DNA of 64,000 nucleotides, taken from Guptibacillus hwajinpoensis (GTDB lineage: Bacteria > Bacillota > Bacilli > Bacillales > Guptibacillaceae). Every line of letters starts with the position of its first letter. The first letter of the stretch is position 1. The notes under the pieces were generated by a model that was given only the letters and a program-made list of their open reading frames with translations, ran no database searches and was not told the origin of the DNA. The position numbers were made by a program, and so were the translations under genes. The stretch lies in assembly GCF_029277305.1 (NCBI RefSeq), contig NZ_CP119526.1. One strand, 5' to 3'. Shown one piece after another: positions 24,584 to 32,879 of the stretch.

Positions 24584-27190
24584 TCATAACCCCTCGTAAC
24601 CTGCTAATATGCTTGCATAGTTTAAAAGGCGATGCCCAGCTAAAGTTCGTAATTTATAAGCCCTGATTTGTGAGAATAAATTATCAGGTTTTGCATTTAT
24701 TTCTAATAGTTTGATTGAGTCATACTGATCGATACATAAATCAACTGCGATTTCTCCAAAGGTGCCAACTTCATCTTGAACGGTTTCAACAATCCCCCCT
24801 GCAAGCTTCCCTATCTGTTTAGATATCAATTTCCTCTCGGTACTATCTGGATATAGATGAAGTAGCACTTTGCTGACTCGCAAGTTAATTTCGGATTCTT
24901 CCGTCAATACATCCTCGTTTGATAGGCGAGCTACCATGCCTGTTCTTAACCAGCGATTTTTTATTCCTTTTTGCATATAAACACGTATTTCAACATTGTA
25001 TCCGTTGTATTGTTTGCGCCGAATCCCTTCTTGAATAACATAGTCCGTGTGTTTAATATGGGGAGCCATGTATATGAGTAATTCATCGATATTCGCGAAA
25101 TCATGACTTGTATTTTGTTGTACATCTGTCATGATGATGTTCGTTGGTTTACGAAGAATCCGATTAATTCCCATACTCAGAGCTCCACCTACAGGTTTCA
25201 CAAATACTTCTCCATGTTTATTCAACATGTTAACTAAATCCTCAGGCTGCTTTAGTGATTTTGTTTCGGGCAAATGGTTGCCATAATCATTTGAAAGTAG
25301 TTGATGAGTCTTCCATTTATCACCTGTCAATTTGAAGAGAGAAGGAGAATTGATGAATGGAATTTTGTAAGTGTATTGAAATTTAAACCGTACATCTTTA
25401 ATAACCTGACTCTTATCGCGAATTAGCAAATAACGATCATAAATCACAGCCGGAAATGGAAAAATACCTTCCCCATCGATTGACGTACCTTTAATAGTCA
25501 TTTGATCCCAATCAATATCATCAGGTTCAAATGCATAAACGAGCATCTGTTTTTCCTGTGCCAGATTGAACAAATGTTGAAAATAGGTTGTTTGTCTATC
25601 AAACGGTCTATTTGCCAAAATTCCAACGATTGGTCCAAGTGTCAGTACATCATTTGACGAAAAAACGGTGGGACTCCACCCCTCGGGCAATGAGAGTTGA
25701 TCTCGTAACACTTTTGAAAGATGGACCTTATCCGAATTTTGGAACGCAAAAGGATAAGGTTTAATGGTTGCTGGCACAAGTTTGATGCCTGCTCTAACGT
25801 GAGTGGTATCCCCTTCATTAAGGTTATGCTTCATTCTTAACTTTTTGGGAATTTGAATGCTTGCATCTTGTTCATATCGTTCCGTTGTCTTCTCTACTCC
25901 CCAGTTCACTCGAAAATCGCACTCTTCTTCAATTGGACAACCACGTTCAATCGCTTCAAATAACAATGTCAATTCACTCTTATATTGAGCGTAGGTTGAT
26001 GTAGTTTGAATGTTTTTTTTGATATGTGGCCATAGTTGTTTAAGAACAGGGTAGTTCCCGTTATAGTAAGCCCTCTGAATAACCGGGTAAAAAACAAAGT
26101 CGTCTTGGAATTCATGGTGGTGATTTCCAACAAGCTTCGCGAGACACAGAATAGACAACGACAAGGTTGGCTCGATCACCCATGAACTCAGTGACAAATA
26201 CTCCATTCCATACGGCTTCACGCGATAACGACCTAACCCGCCATGGTTTGTTCTCCTTCTTCTTTTTGCTGTTCTAGAGTTTTCAATCATAGCTATAGGA
26301 ATGGCAAGGTATTGATCTAACGCTTTTAACAGTGATGCAGAACATGGAATTCCAAAGTGCAAATGTCCTCCACATTGATAACCGACAAATGGCATGCTCC
26401 CTGCCCGAAACGCTACGTTTTCGTAAGGAACAAGTGCTGATGCCTTTTGAACAAGGGTTTTCATATTTTGAAAAACTTCATGAGGTGTTTCAGCTTCTAC
26501 TGGTCTCAGTTCAGCTAAAGCATACTGACCACTATCTTGCTCAATCTGCCTCTCGTCACAGCCCACTGATCCTTGTATAGGGAAGAAAGTGGAAGCAGGT
26601 AGTAATTCATTGTCGCAGCTCAACATGAACTCAATATCTGCACCGATTGTAAATGGGCTTACCGCTTTTGTAACAGGAGCTTGTTTAAAACGATTGGATT
26701 CATTAATGTCTAATACAATGTGGGATTCATTAGGTAATACGCCTATCTTGACCACGCCTTGAGGCAGTCCGACTACATAAAGAGCGCGTATTGCGGTTTT
26801 GATCCATTCCTCAGGAATGTTGTGAAGTTCGACCTGCCTCGATGTCCAACCATATGCCTGCGTCCTAATAGGTAACTCAGTGTATATGACTTTATCTTCC
26901 TCAGTAATGAAAACTTTTTCAGCCTTAAGACCTTGAATATGAAACAGGTATTCTTTCTCAACGATGCATAATTTTGTGAAAAAATCATATCCTTTTTCAA
27001 TTGCCTCAGACTGAGTGTGAATGATTGAAATGTCCTTCCCCTGGTAGTGACCATATTTACGCCCAACAATTGGATACGTGCACGTTTGGGGATTTACTAA
27101 TTCAAGAGATCGAATGTTGTTTAGTGCTAAAGTTTGAAGCATAAGTTCTTTATCAGAACTTATGCTAAACTGCTCTCTCAACAGGTTCAT
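24584..27190 (-). CDS. Putative amidoligase fused to YheC/D-like ATP-grasp
   Basis: An 868-residue multidomain protein. Residues 1-175 are unassigned. Residues 180-400 match COOH-NH2 ligase type 2 (putative amidoligase): GADIEFML, CGGHLHFGIP and RRRTNHGGLGRYR. Residues 430-510 resemble the N-terminal part of YheC/YheD proteins. Residues 525-868 are a YheC/D-type ATP-grasp: LGPIVGILANR, the FVKPVGGALSMGI nucleotide loop and EIAVDLCIDQ...KLLEINAKPD metal ligands. Two separate ATP-dependent amide-forming sites in one chain suggest successive couplings to one acceptor. The start has GGAGGG 10 bases upstream. It is first in the six-gene operon ending in the AEP genes. The family was predicted computationally; I know of no product for this arrangement. 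Confidence 0.82.
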   Translation of the reverse strand: MNLLREQFSISSDKELMLQTLALNNIRSLELVNPQTCTYPIVGRKYGHYQGKDISIIHTQSEAIEKGYDFFTKLCIVEKEYLFHIQGLKAEKVFITEEDKVIYTELPIRTQAYGWTSRQVELHNIPEEWIKTAIRALYVVGLPQGVVKIGVLPNESHIVLDINESNRFKQAPVTKAVSPFTIGADIEFMLSCDNELLPASTFFPIQGSVGCDERQIEQDSGQYALAELRPVEAETPHEVFQNMKTLVQKASALVPYENVAFRAGSMPFVGYQCGGHLHFGIPCSASLLKALDQYLAIPIAMIENSRTAKRRRRTNHGGLGRYRVKPYGMEYLSLSSWVIEPTLSLSILCLAKLVGNHHHEFQDDFVFYPVIQRAYYNGNYPVLKQLWPHIKKNIQTTSTYAQYKSELTLLFEAIERGCPIEEECDFRVNWGVEKTTERYEQDASIQIPKKLRMKHNLNEGDTTHVRAGIKLVPATIKPYPFAFQNSDKVHLSKVLRDQLSLPEGWSPTVFSSNDVLTLGPIVGILANRPFDRQTTYFQHLFNLAQEKQMLVYAFEPDDIDWDQMTIKGTSIDGEGIFPFPAVIYDRYLLIRDKSQVIKDVRFKFQYTYKIPFINSPSLFKLTGDKWKTHQLLSNDYGNHLPETKSLKQPEDLVNMLNKHGEVFVKPVGGALSMGINRILRKPTNIIMTDVQQNTSHDFANIDELLIYMAPHIKHTDYVIQEGIRRKQYNGYNVEIRVYMQKGIKNRWLRTGMVARLSNEDVLTEESEINLRVSKVLLHLYPDSTERKLISKQIGKLAGGIVETVQDEVGTFGEIAVDLCIDQYDSIKLLEINAKPDNLFSQIRAYKLRTLAGHRLLNYASILAGYEGL

Positions 27191-27208
27191 GTTTTATAAC
27201 CCTCCATT

Positions 27209-27228
27209 GTGGAAATTTAATTTTCCAC
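27209..27228. promoter_or_regulatory. Palindrome in the leader of the AEP/amidoligase operon
   Basis: GTGGAAATTTAATTTTCCAC, a near-perfect dyad about 20 bp upstream of the amidoligase start and immediately before its ribosome site. It could be an operator or a leader hairpin. The rest of the 232-bp divergent gap is AT-rich and must hold both promoters, but none is clear. Confidence 0.35.
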
Positions 27229-27422
27229 CCACCTCTACAAAAGGTCGTATCGCATTTAATATATTGAGATTTCATCACTTTGTTCCTGTACATCTGTATA
27301 AAGATTCTTTATATACAACGGAACGTCAAAGAATTGGTAAGTAGGAGACTACTTTCACCAATTTCATTTCTTTTGCATTTTTTAGTAATAGACCACTTCT
27401 TGAAAATAAAGGAGCTTTTCTT

Positions 27423-28106
27423 ATGGCAGTGAAGTTTATACAAAAAAATTATGTGAAGTATAACCTCGGAAATGGATATATGTGTTGCCATGTAGAAGCT
27501 TTACATGCGACACCACCTGCCGCTGATCTCTATACCGACTTACTTGTTAGGAAGTTAATACAAAAAACCGGGTCTGCCGGTATTATTAGCACCGTTTCAA
27601 GAACTGTTATTGACCTTAACCGACCACCTACTGATGATAACCAAGAAGCTTTAACAGAATACCGGAAATGCATTGAAGAGATTTTGAATCAATTAGGAAT
27701 ATGTGAAGAGGGAATAGATCATATCACTGTCCCTTATTTGCATCTATCATTCCACGGAATGAAGGACACCCATTTCGGCCCCCTTGCAATTGAAATAGGC
27801 ACATCACGAGGAAGATCCTGTTCTAAAGAAGTTAAGAAATGGTTTGAAGAAAAGCTAACGGAGAACCTCCATACCATTCTTCCGAATGCTACAGTCATTT
27901 TCGACAATAAATTCGCTGGAAATAAAGCGATTCACCTTCATAGAGTAGGAGATGGAGAGGCTTACAAAGGTTACAAGGAAAACTTTCATTCATTTCAGAT
28001 TGAATTATCACGAACCATTCGTAAAAAGCATAGAACTAAGATGGTTCAAGTCTTTTCAAATTTAATTGATGAGTTTCAATTGAAGTTTGTACTTGACTCA
28101 AAATGA
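27423..28106 (+). CDS. N-formylglutamate amidohydrolase-like protein
   Basis: A 227-residue protein. The stretch VSRTVIDLNRPP (58-69) closely resembles the SRxxxDLNRP signature of N-formylglutamate amidohydrolases. An early CCHVEALH (21-28) and LSFHGMKD (108-115) could supply zinc ligands, and FQIELSRTIRK near the C terminus matches the family's QIELxR segment. It should be a zinc amidohydrolase acting on a glutamyl or N-acyl compound. Unlike hut-operon enzymes it is divergent from the amidoligase operon and convergent with a spermidine-synthase-like gene. It may trim or recycle the product of those ligases. An AAAGGAG site precedes the ATG. Confidence 0.7.
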   Translation: MAVKFIQKNYVKYNLGNGYMCCHVEALHATPPAADLYTDLLVRKLIQKTGSAGIISTVSRTVIDLNRPPTDDNQEALTEYRKCIEEILNQLGICEEGIDHITVPYLHLSFHGMKDTHFGPLAIEIGTSRGRSCSKEVKKWFEEKLTENLHTILPNATVIFDNKFAGNKAIHLHRVGDGEAYKGYKENFHSFQIELSRTIRKKHRTKMVQVFSNLIDEFQLKFVLDSK

Positions 28107-28134
28107 TGAGGTACACATACGTAATGAAAAAAAT

Positions 28135-28164
28135 GAAGGATGGAGGTTATATCCTCCATTCTTC
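28135..28164 (-). terminator. Terminator of the SpeE-like gene
   Basis: GAAG..TGGAGG / CCTCCA..CTTC hairpin between two convergent genes. On the minus strand it is followed by TTCATTTTTTTC, so it serves the spermidine-synthase-like gene; it may also work from the other side. Confidence 0.75.
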
Positions 28165-28184
28165 AAATACAAGATAGTCGTATT

Positions 28185-29069
28185 TTAAAGCATGTTTCTA
28201 ATATAGTTCGGCAGTGTGAAAGAGGAAGTAAAGATCTCTGGATTAATATAGTTCGTGTCCTTATCCATCAATTTCGTCAAATCCGCCTCCAACGGATCTG
28301 GTTTTTTTGAAGCCATCGTAAAACTCCATATTCCACAAGGAAAAAGTGGAATGGTGAGGATATATGTCCGAACGATTGGAAATAGCTTCTTTAATTTATA
28401 CCTCGTTTTTTTAAGTATTGATTCATTGTAGAATGGAGATCCCGATTGGAATGTCACCACTCCATCTTCTGACAGGGCATCATAAACATATTGATAGAAA
28501 TCTGAGCTAAATAGCTTTTTACCTGGCCCAACTGGATCTGGTCGATCAATCATGAGGACGTCGTAAGAATTCTTTTGCTTCTGAATCCATTCATACCCAT
28601 CTTGATGAATCATCTGGAATTGTTTATCTGACTTAAAATCTTCTTCAGGTGTTAACCATTTTCGACAAACAGACGTAACCCTCTCGTCAATTTCAACAAC
28701 GTCAATTTTTTCTATGCTTTTATACTTCATCGCCTCACGTGCGTGTCCACAATCTCCTCCACCGATCATCCCGACGTTTTTAGGATCAGGGTGTGTCACT
28801 ATAGGAATATGGCTTATCATTTCGTTGTAGATGAAACCTTCATTTGTTGAAACCTGCGGAATTCCATCCAAAACGAGCATTCGACCGAATCCTTTTGTTT
28901 CAACGACACTAATCTCCTGAAAAGCAGACTGCTCATAATGCAGTAAAGATTTAACTTTGTAAGCCACCTTCATTCTTGTTTTCCCTACATAATTTTCAAT
29001 CCAAAGTACATGATAAGGATCTTTTTTGTATCCATGAAACGTTCCATTATCCTCCACCCTAACCACCAT
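28185..29069 (-). CDS. Spermidine synthase-like aminopropyl/SAM-fold enzyme, variant active site
   Basis: A 294-residue protein with the SpeE layout: a small N-terminal beta domain (VLDGIPQVSTNEGFIYNEM, 67-84) and a Rossmann domain (MIGGGDCGHARE, 101-112; VVEIDER, 124-130). Several normally fixed residues differ. GGGDGG is GGGDCG, DEFxYHEM is EGFIYNEM, and the catalytic DxTDPxGP is DRPDPVGP (175-182). It therefore probably transfers something other than aminopropyl to putrescine, or uses another amine. It lies next to the hydrolase and amidoligase genes, and no SAM decarboxylase is in the window. General polyamine synthesis is less likely than a pathway-specific step. Confidence 0.78.
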   Translation of the reverse strand: MVVRVEDNGTFHGYKKDPYHVLWIENYVGKTRMKVAYKVKSLLHYEQSAFQEISVVETKGFGRMLVLDGIPQVSTNEGFIYNEMISHIPIVTHPDPKNVGMIGGGDCGHAREAMKYKSIEKIDVVEIDERVTSVCRKWLTPEEDFKSDKQFQMIHQDGYEWIQKQKNSYDVLMIDRPDPVGPGKKLFSSDFYQYVYDALSEDGVVTFQSGSPFYNESILKKTRYKLKKLFPIVRTYILTIPLFPCGIWSFTMASKKPDPLEADLTKLMDKDTNYINPEIFTSSFTLPNYIRNML

Positions 29070-29164
29070 CCATATCCTAATTTCACTTATTTTTATTCTT
29101 ATGTAATGAAAGGGATGCCTGTCACAGCAGATGTATATTGAATATTAAATAAATGGCAAAATAA

Positions 29165-29192
29165 AGGGGGGGCCAGGCTCGTACCTGACCCC
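29165..29192. repeat. GGGGTCAGG-type palindrome
   Basis: GGGGGGGCCAGGCTCG followed by TACCTGACCCCC, an imperfect 28-base palindrome 15 bp after the TcaA-like stop. It is probably a terminator; the flanking stem seen in other copies is missing. Confidence 0.65.
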
Positions 29193-29207
29193 CACTGTGC
29201 TACAACG

Positions 29208-30641
29208 TTAATAAGCAACAGAATTTGTTAAGTCAATGCCGTCAATTTCTCTCCGACTATCGATCAGCCATTTCCCTCCACTATTCACTAACTCGTAGCG
29301 AAAAGCACTAGAAGTTACTTCTGTTACGACATTTTGATCTCCAGGCTTGTGATTGGCAGAATCCATCGTTACGAGAACATCGACGACAGCTTTCTTACCA
29401 GAAGAACTTATGGAGAGGCTATCCATATCAAAAGCTGCTTCTAGGACATCTCCTGTGAAGGCTCCGTTATTTTGCTTAACCGATACAAAACGATCTTCAA
29501 AATAGGAGTATAGCTCAGGTGTAAGGTTTGTGAAATAACTGGCATCTACATTCTCGTAAGCATTAATCCAATCTCTTAAATACGTATTAACTGCATCAAT
29601 AACTGACTCAGAGTAATCTGGATCTGAAGAAATTTGCTCTCTCTGCACCTCCTTCTCGATCACAACCGGATCTGGTTCACTATAATCTACTGCTAAGTAG
29701 ACTTCCCCTCCATCAAATGGAACCGAGGGGCTTTTCACTACGCCTGCTTCAAACTTCTTTTCAGCATGCATTACAACTGAACCATCAATAGGAAATGGTC
29801 CTATTTTTCCAGCTTCATCGATTGTAACGCCTGTATCTTTGCCATTCACAAACAGAACCGCATCGTCATGATTGGATTCTGGTGATACATAAGCTCCGTT
29901 TACGGAAAGATCGATTTTCGCTGTTTCCTCTGATGTCATTAATTCAATTTCTGCTTTTCCCTTCATCGTGTAGCTCTCATTCTTAATCTCTGATGCAAAT
30001 TGATAGAGACCAGGGAGAAATGGCCCTACTTTCTTCCCATCTTCCGTTCCTCCGAATACACCTCCGTCTTGACTATTAATCTTAAGAGACGTACCCGGAA
30101 ACTGCGTATACACGCTTGCATAGATTGGGGCTGGTGCAATCATATAGTCATCGAAAAGAAGAAATTTCTTACCTGATTTGGTTAGCTTCATGTCAACAAA
30201 TAACGCCTCATCCCGTTTACCAAACTCACGATCCGTTAAACCTCTAGCCTGACGATCAAGATCTTGAATGAGAAGAGAACGTTGCTCAGGATGGTTCTTC
30301 ATTAACTCAACAAATCCTTGTAATTCAGCTTCGTGTGAAAGAAGAGGATTAACTTTGGAAACAACCTTTTTCATTTGTTCATAGTTTCCTTCGAACATAG
30401 CCTCACGAAATTGGTCAATCGTTCGTTCCGGTGATGCTAGCATCCGTAACGTATAGTAACTGCCGACAAAAAGAATAACGAGTGCACCTATACTGATTAA
30501 CCAGATTGTCCATTTCTTACCCCTAATCGGAGTTGTTTCCGTAACCTTTCGCCCACACTTTACACAAAAGGCTCCGGTTTCTTCCCTATTACAAAACTCG
30601 CAAAACCCATCTTTCCACCTCCTACCATTCATTCCAATCAT
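29208..30641 (-). CDS. TcaA-like zinc-ribbon membrane protein
   Basis: A 477-residue protein: a cytoplasmic zinc ribbon (C14, C17, C26, C29), one membrane helix (about 44-66) and a long extracytoplasmic region with repeated beta domains and a C-terminal NTF2-like domain (VIDAVNTYLRDWINAYENVD to SGGKWLIDSRREID). The arrangement matches TcaA/YvbJ proteins, linked in staphylococci to glycopeptide susceptibility and the envelope. The start is uncertain. The ATG at 30639-30641 has no ribosome site. A perfect AGGAGGTGG lies downstream, but the ATG it serves is out of frame with the zinc ribbon. It is divergent from two further zinc-ribbon genes. Confidence 0.82.
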   Translation of the reverse strand: MIGMNGRRWKDGFCEFCNREETGAFCVKCGRKVTETTPIRGKKWTIWLISIGALVILFVGSYYTLRMLASPERTIDQFREAMFEGNYEQMKKVVSKVNPLLSHEAELQGFVELMKNHPEQRSLLIQDLDRQARGLTDREFGKRDEALFVDMKLTKSGKKFLLFDDYMIAPAPIYASVYTQFPGTSLKINSQDGGVFGGTEDGKKVGPFLPGLYQFASEIKNESYTMKGKAEIELMTSEETAKIDLSVNGAYVSPESNHDDAVLFVNGKDTGVTIDEAGKIGPFPIDGSVVMHAEKKFEAGVVKSPSVPFDGGEVYLAVDYSEPDPVVIEKEVQREQISSDPDYSESVIDAVNTYLRDWINAYENVDASYFTNLTPELYSYFEDRFVSVKQNNGAFTGDVLEAAFDMDSLSISSSGKKAVVDVLVTMDSANHKPGDQNVVTEVTSSAFRYELVNSGGKWLIDSRREIDGIDLTNSVAY

Positions 30642-30762
30642 ATGGTAGTTATTTCATTTTATGATCGCTTTTTGTATCCCTTTTTCTATGTATTTTTCTA
30701 ACATGATTCAAGACTTTGGACATAACTATGAAAAAGTACACGCTAAAAAAGGGGGGACTGTC

Positions 30763-31245
30763 ATGTCAGATTTGCAAACAAAAATCGGTGGAGGAATATC
30801 TAAACTCCAAGATGGACTACAACAAGGAAGGAACAAACTTCAAACCGCTCAAGAAGTGTCTCAATTAAGAAAAGCAGCAAGTGAAGCGGCTATGAATCGA
30901 GCCAAAATCATCAGACAGCTGGGTGAAATGGCTTATCGCCTTGTTCGAAAAGGAGAAGTTCAGCATACCGAGTTAAATGAGCAAGCAGAGCGAATCATCC
31001 AATATGACCTAGAACTCTATCAAGCTAATAAAGAACTTGAACAACAACTTCGTAGGGAATCAAATGGACAGACGTGTGAATGCGGTGCATCGGTGAGCGA
31101 AGATGATACCTTCTGCGGAAGTTGCGGAAACAAAGTGCATGTGCCTGAAACACCGATCGTTTCAACCGTTTTTTGCACAAGCTGTCAGGAAAACATACCA
31201 GAGGGAGCCCAATTCTGCGGTTGTTGCGGGATGAAAAACGGGTAG
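30763..31245 (+). CDS. Coiled-coil double zinc-ribbon protein
   Basis: A 160-residue protein starting at ATG 30763 behind AAGGGGGGAC; an earlier in-frame ATG has no ribosome site. Residues 1-95 are a long, strongly charged helix, likely coiled coil (LRKAASEAAMNRAKIIRQLG). Residues 103-125 and 136-157 are two CxC/CxxC...CxxC zinc ribbons (CECG...CGSCG and CTSC...CGCCG). No enzyme signature is seen. The next zinc-ribbon membrane gene follows at once, so they form an operon divergent from the TcaA-like gene. A scaffold or sensor role is possible but unproven. Confidence 0.75.
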   Translation: MSDLQTKIGGGISKLQDGLQQGRNKLQTAQEVSQLRKAASEAAMNRAKIIRQLGEMAYRLVRKGEVQHTELNEQAERIIQYDLELYQANKELEQQLRRESNGQTCECGASVSEDDTFCGSCGNKVHVPETPIVSTVFCTSCQENIPEGAQFCGCCGMKNG

Positions 31246-31260
31246 GAGGTGTTTCGGGAT

Positions 31261-32817
31261 ATGTATTGTACAACCTGCGGAAATGAAGTACCGTTTGGCG
31301 ATAATTACTGTCCGAATGACGGGACATTTCAACAACATGATCTGCAGCAGCACGTCACATCCGGGGCAACTCCGAAATTCTGCTCTGACTGTGGCACGTC
31401 TAATACAGATGAACACCTTTATTGCATGAAGTGCGGGGCTTTTCAACTAACATTCATTCCATTTAAATTCGAGCGAACGAAGGAGAAAGTAGCAGCCCCA
31501 TCTCAAGCCCTTCCAGACCTTAGTGGCATCAATAAAAGGATGGCTCTTCTATGCGCATTTCTTGCCTTTCTACTAGTAGGAATTGCATCGTTTATTATTG
31601 CGGAGAGTTTTCAAGGGGAAACTGTTTCTTTGCAAGAAGCGATTGCAGAGTATGCAAGAGTAGGGCAGGAGGGGATATTATACGATTTCTATGATAATGG
31701 AGAAGCTAACCTACCTACTGATCCTTATACAGGGATGACAGATTACTGGATGGCCACTCATTTGCTCAACTCTAAGGTTTCATTTGATTCCACATTTGAT
31801 GATGAGACCTATAAAGGTGGCGTTTATTTAGAGTCTGGCTACATCATACTCCTTCTTATACCACTGATTGCGCTATTACTTAGCGGCTATTTATACGGCA
31901 GGAGAAATCCTTTAGATACACAGCAATACTGGATATCCTCCCTTCTCATTGGAGCGGTTTACGGTGGACTAACAGCTATAGTTGCCATCTTTGCAGGCTT
32001 TTCATTTAGTGGGGAAGTAGCAGATGATTGGTACTCGGCAAGCTTAGCCATTGAAAACAACTACCCATTTTTAAAAGCATTCTTTGTAGCATTTTTCATT
32101 GGGACAGTTTTTTCTTTTATCGGATGCTTACTTGGAAGTGGCACGTTAAAGTCACTTACTTCTTCTCCTCTTAAAGAAGGAGTAAGAACCATAACCATGG
32201 GGATCACATCCTGTATTGTAATAACGATGGCTGTGTTCTACGGATTTATTGTAGATGATTTAAGGTTGCTTGGATTGGAAGACATACCAACAAGCGTATT
32301 TGTCTTTACTATCGTCCAGCTTGGTTTTCTCTTGTGGAATGTTCTCAACCTCTCATCACTTTCACTTAATATGAGTGGATACGGTGAAAATGTTCAAATT
32401 GATTTCTCCACGCTAGCAGGAATGAAAGTCATTCCAACAGTTACAGATCAAGATATCACAATGTTATTGAACAACGTTCAAGATCTACGATTCTATTTGC
32501 TACTTGGATTACTCCTCCCCATCACACTCTTTGTCTGGGCAGGCTATCGAATGCAGCAAGAAGGCTCGGTTCGAATTCATCAGATTGCAATGTTTGGTTT
32601 CATATACGCTTTGTTTATGTCATTACTAGTGGCCGGAACAAATATAGGAATTGACTTCTATAGTAGTCCTATCACTGACTCTTCCTTAGAAATGGAAGAG
32701 TTGCCGACTCTTTTCTATGGCTTCTCCGCGATCAGCACGTTCTTCAAATGCTTTATCTTCTCAACCCTCCTCGCAATTGGGGGTGCTTATTGGAAGAAGC
32801 AACGAACAAACAAATAG
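31261..32817 (+). CDS. Zinc-ribbon polytopic membrane protein
   Basis: A 518-residue protein. Two N-terminal zinc ribbons (CTTCG...CPND and CSDCG...CMKCG) are followed by about eight to nine membrane helices. A hydrophilic loop after the first helix (AEYARVGQEGILYDFYDNG) probably lies outside. I start at ATG 31261, 11 bases after AGGAGG; a GTG at 31249 overlaps that ribosome site. The gap to the coiled-coil zinc-ribbon gene is 15 bp. I do not recognise a named family. The shared zinc ribbons suggest the neighbouring proteins meet at the membrane. Confidence 0.75.
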   Translation: MYCTTCGNEVPFGDNYCPNDGTFQQHDLQQHVTSGATPKFCSDCGTSNTDEHLYCMKCGAFQLTFIPFKFERTKEKVAAPSQALPDLSGINKRMALLCAFLAFLLVGIASFIIAESFQGETVSLQEAIAEYARVGQEGILYDFYDNGEANLPTDPYTGMTDYWMATHLLNSKVSFDSTFDDETYKGGVYLESGYIILLLIPLIALLLSGYLYGRRNPLDTQQYWISSLLIGAVYGGLTAIVAIFAGFSFSGEVADDWYSASLAIENNYPFLKAFFVAFFIGTVFSFIGCLLGSGTLKSLTSSPLKEGVRTITMGITSCIVITMAVFYGFIVDDLRLLGLEDIPTSVFVFTIVQLGFLLWNVLNLSSLSLNMSGYGENVQIDFSTLAGMKVIPTVTDQDITMLLNNVQDLRFYLLLGLLLPITLFVWAGYRMQQEGSVRIHQIAMFGFIYALFMSLLVAGTNIGIDFYSSPITDSSLEMEELPTLFYGFSAISTFFKCFIFSTLLAIGGAYWKKQRTNK

Positions 32818-32830
32818 AAGTCAAACAAAT

Positions 32831-32856
32831 AGGGGTCAGGCACGAGCCTGACCCCT
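32831..32856. terminator. GGGGTCAGG palindrome between convergent genes
   Basis: AGGGGTCAGGCACG and AGCCTGACCCCT form a 26-base near-perfect dyad, 14 bp after one stop and 24 bp before the convergent stop. It probably acts as a shared terminator. Confidence 0.7.
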
Positions 32857-32879
32857 AATCTACTTTCTTCTCTCCGTAC

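Noticed and set aside
27309..27491. 60-residue minus-strand frame in the divergent promoter gap
   Set aside because: It overlaps the start of the amidohydrolase-like gene and has no ribosome site or recognisable protein pattern.
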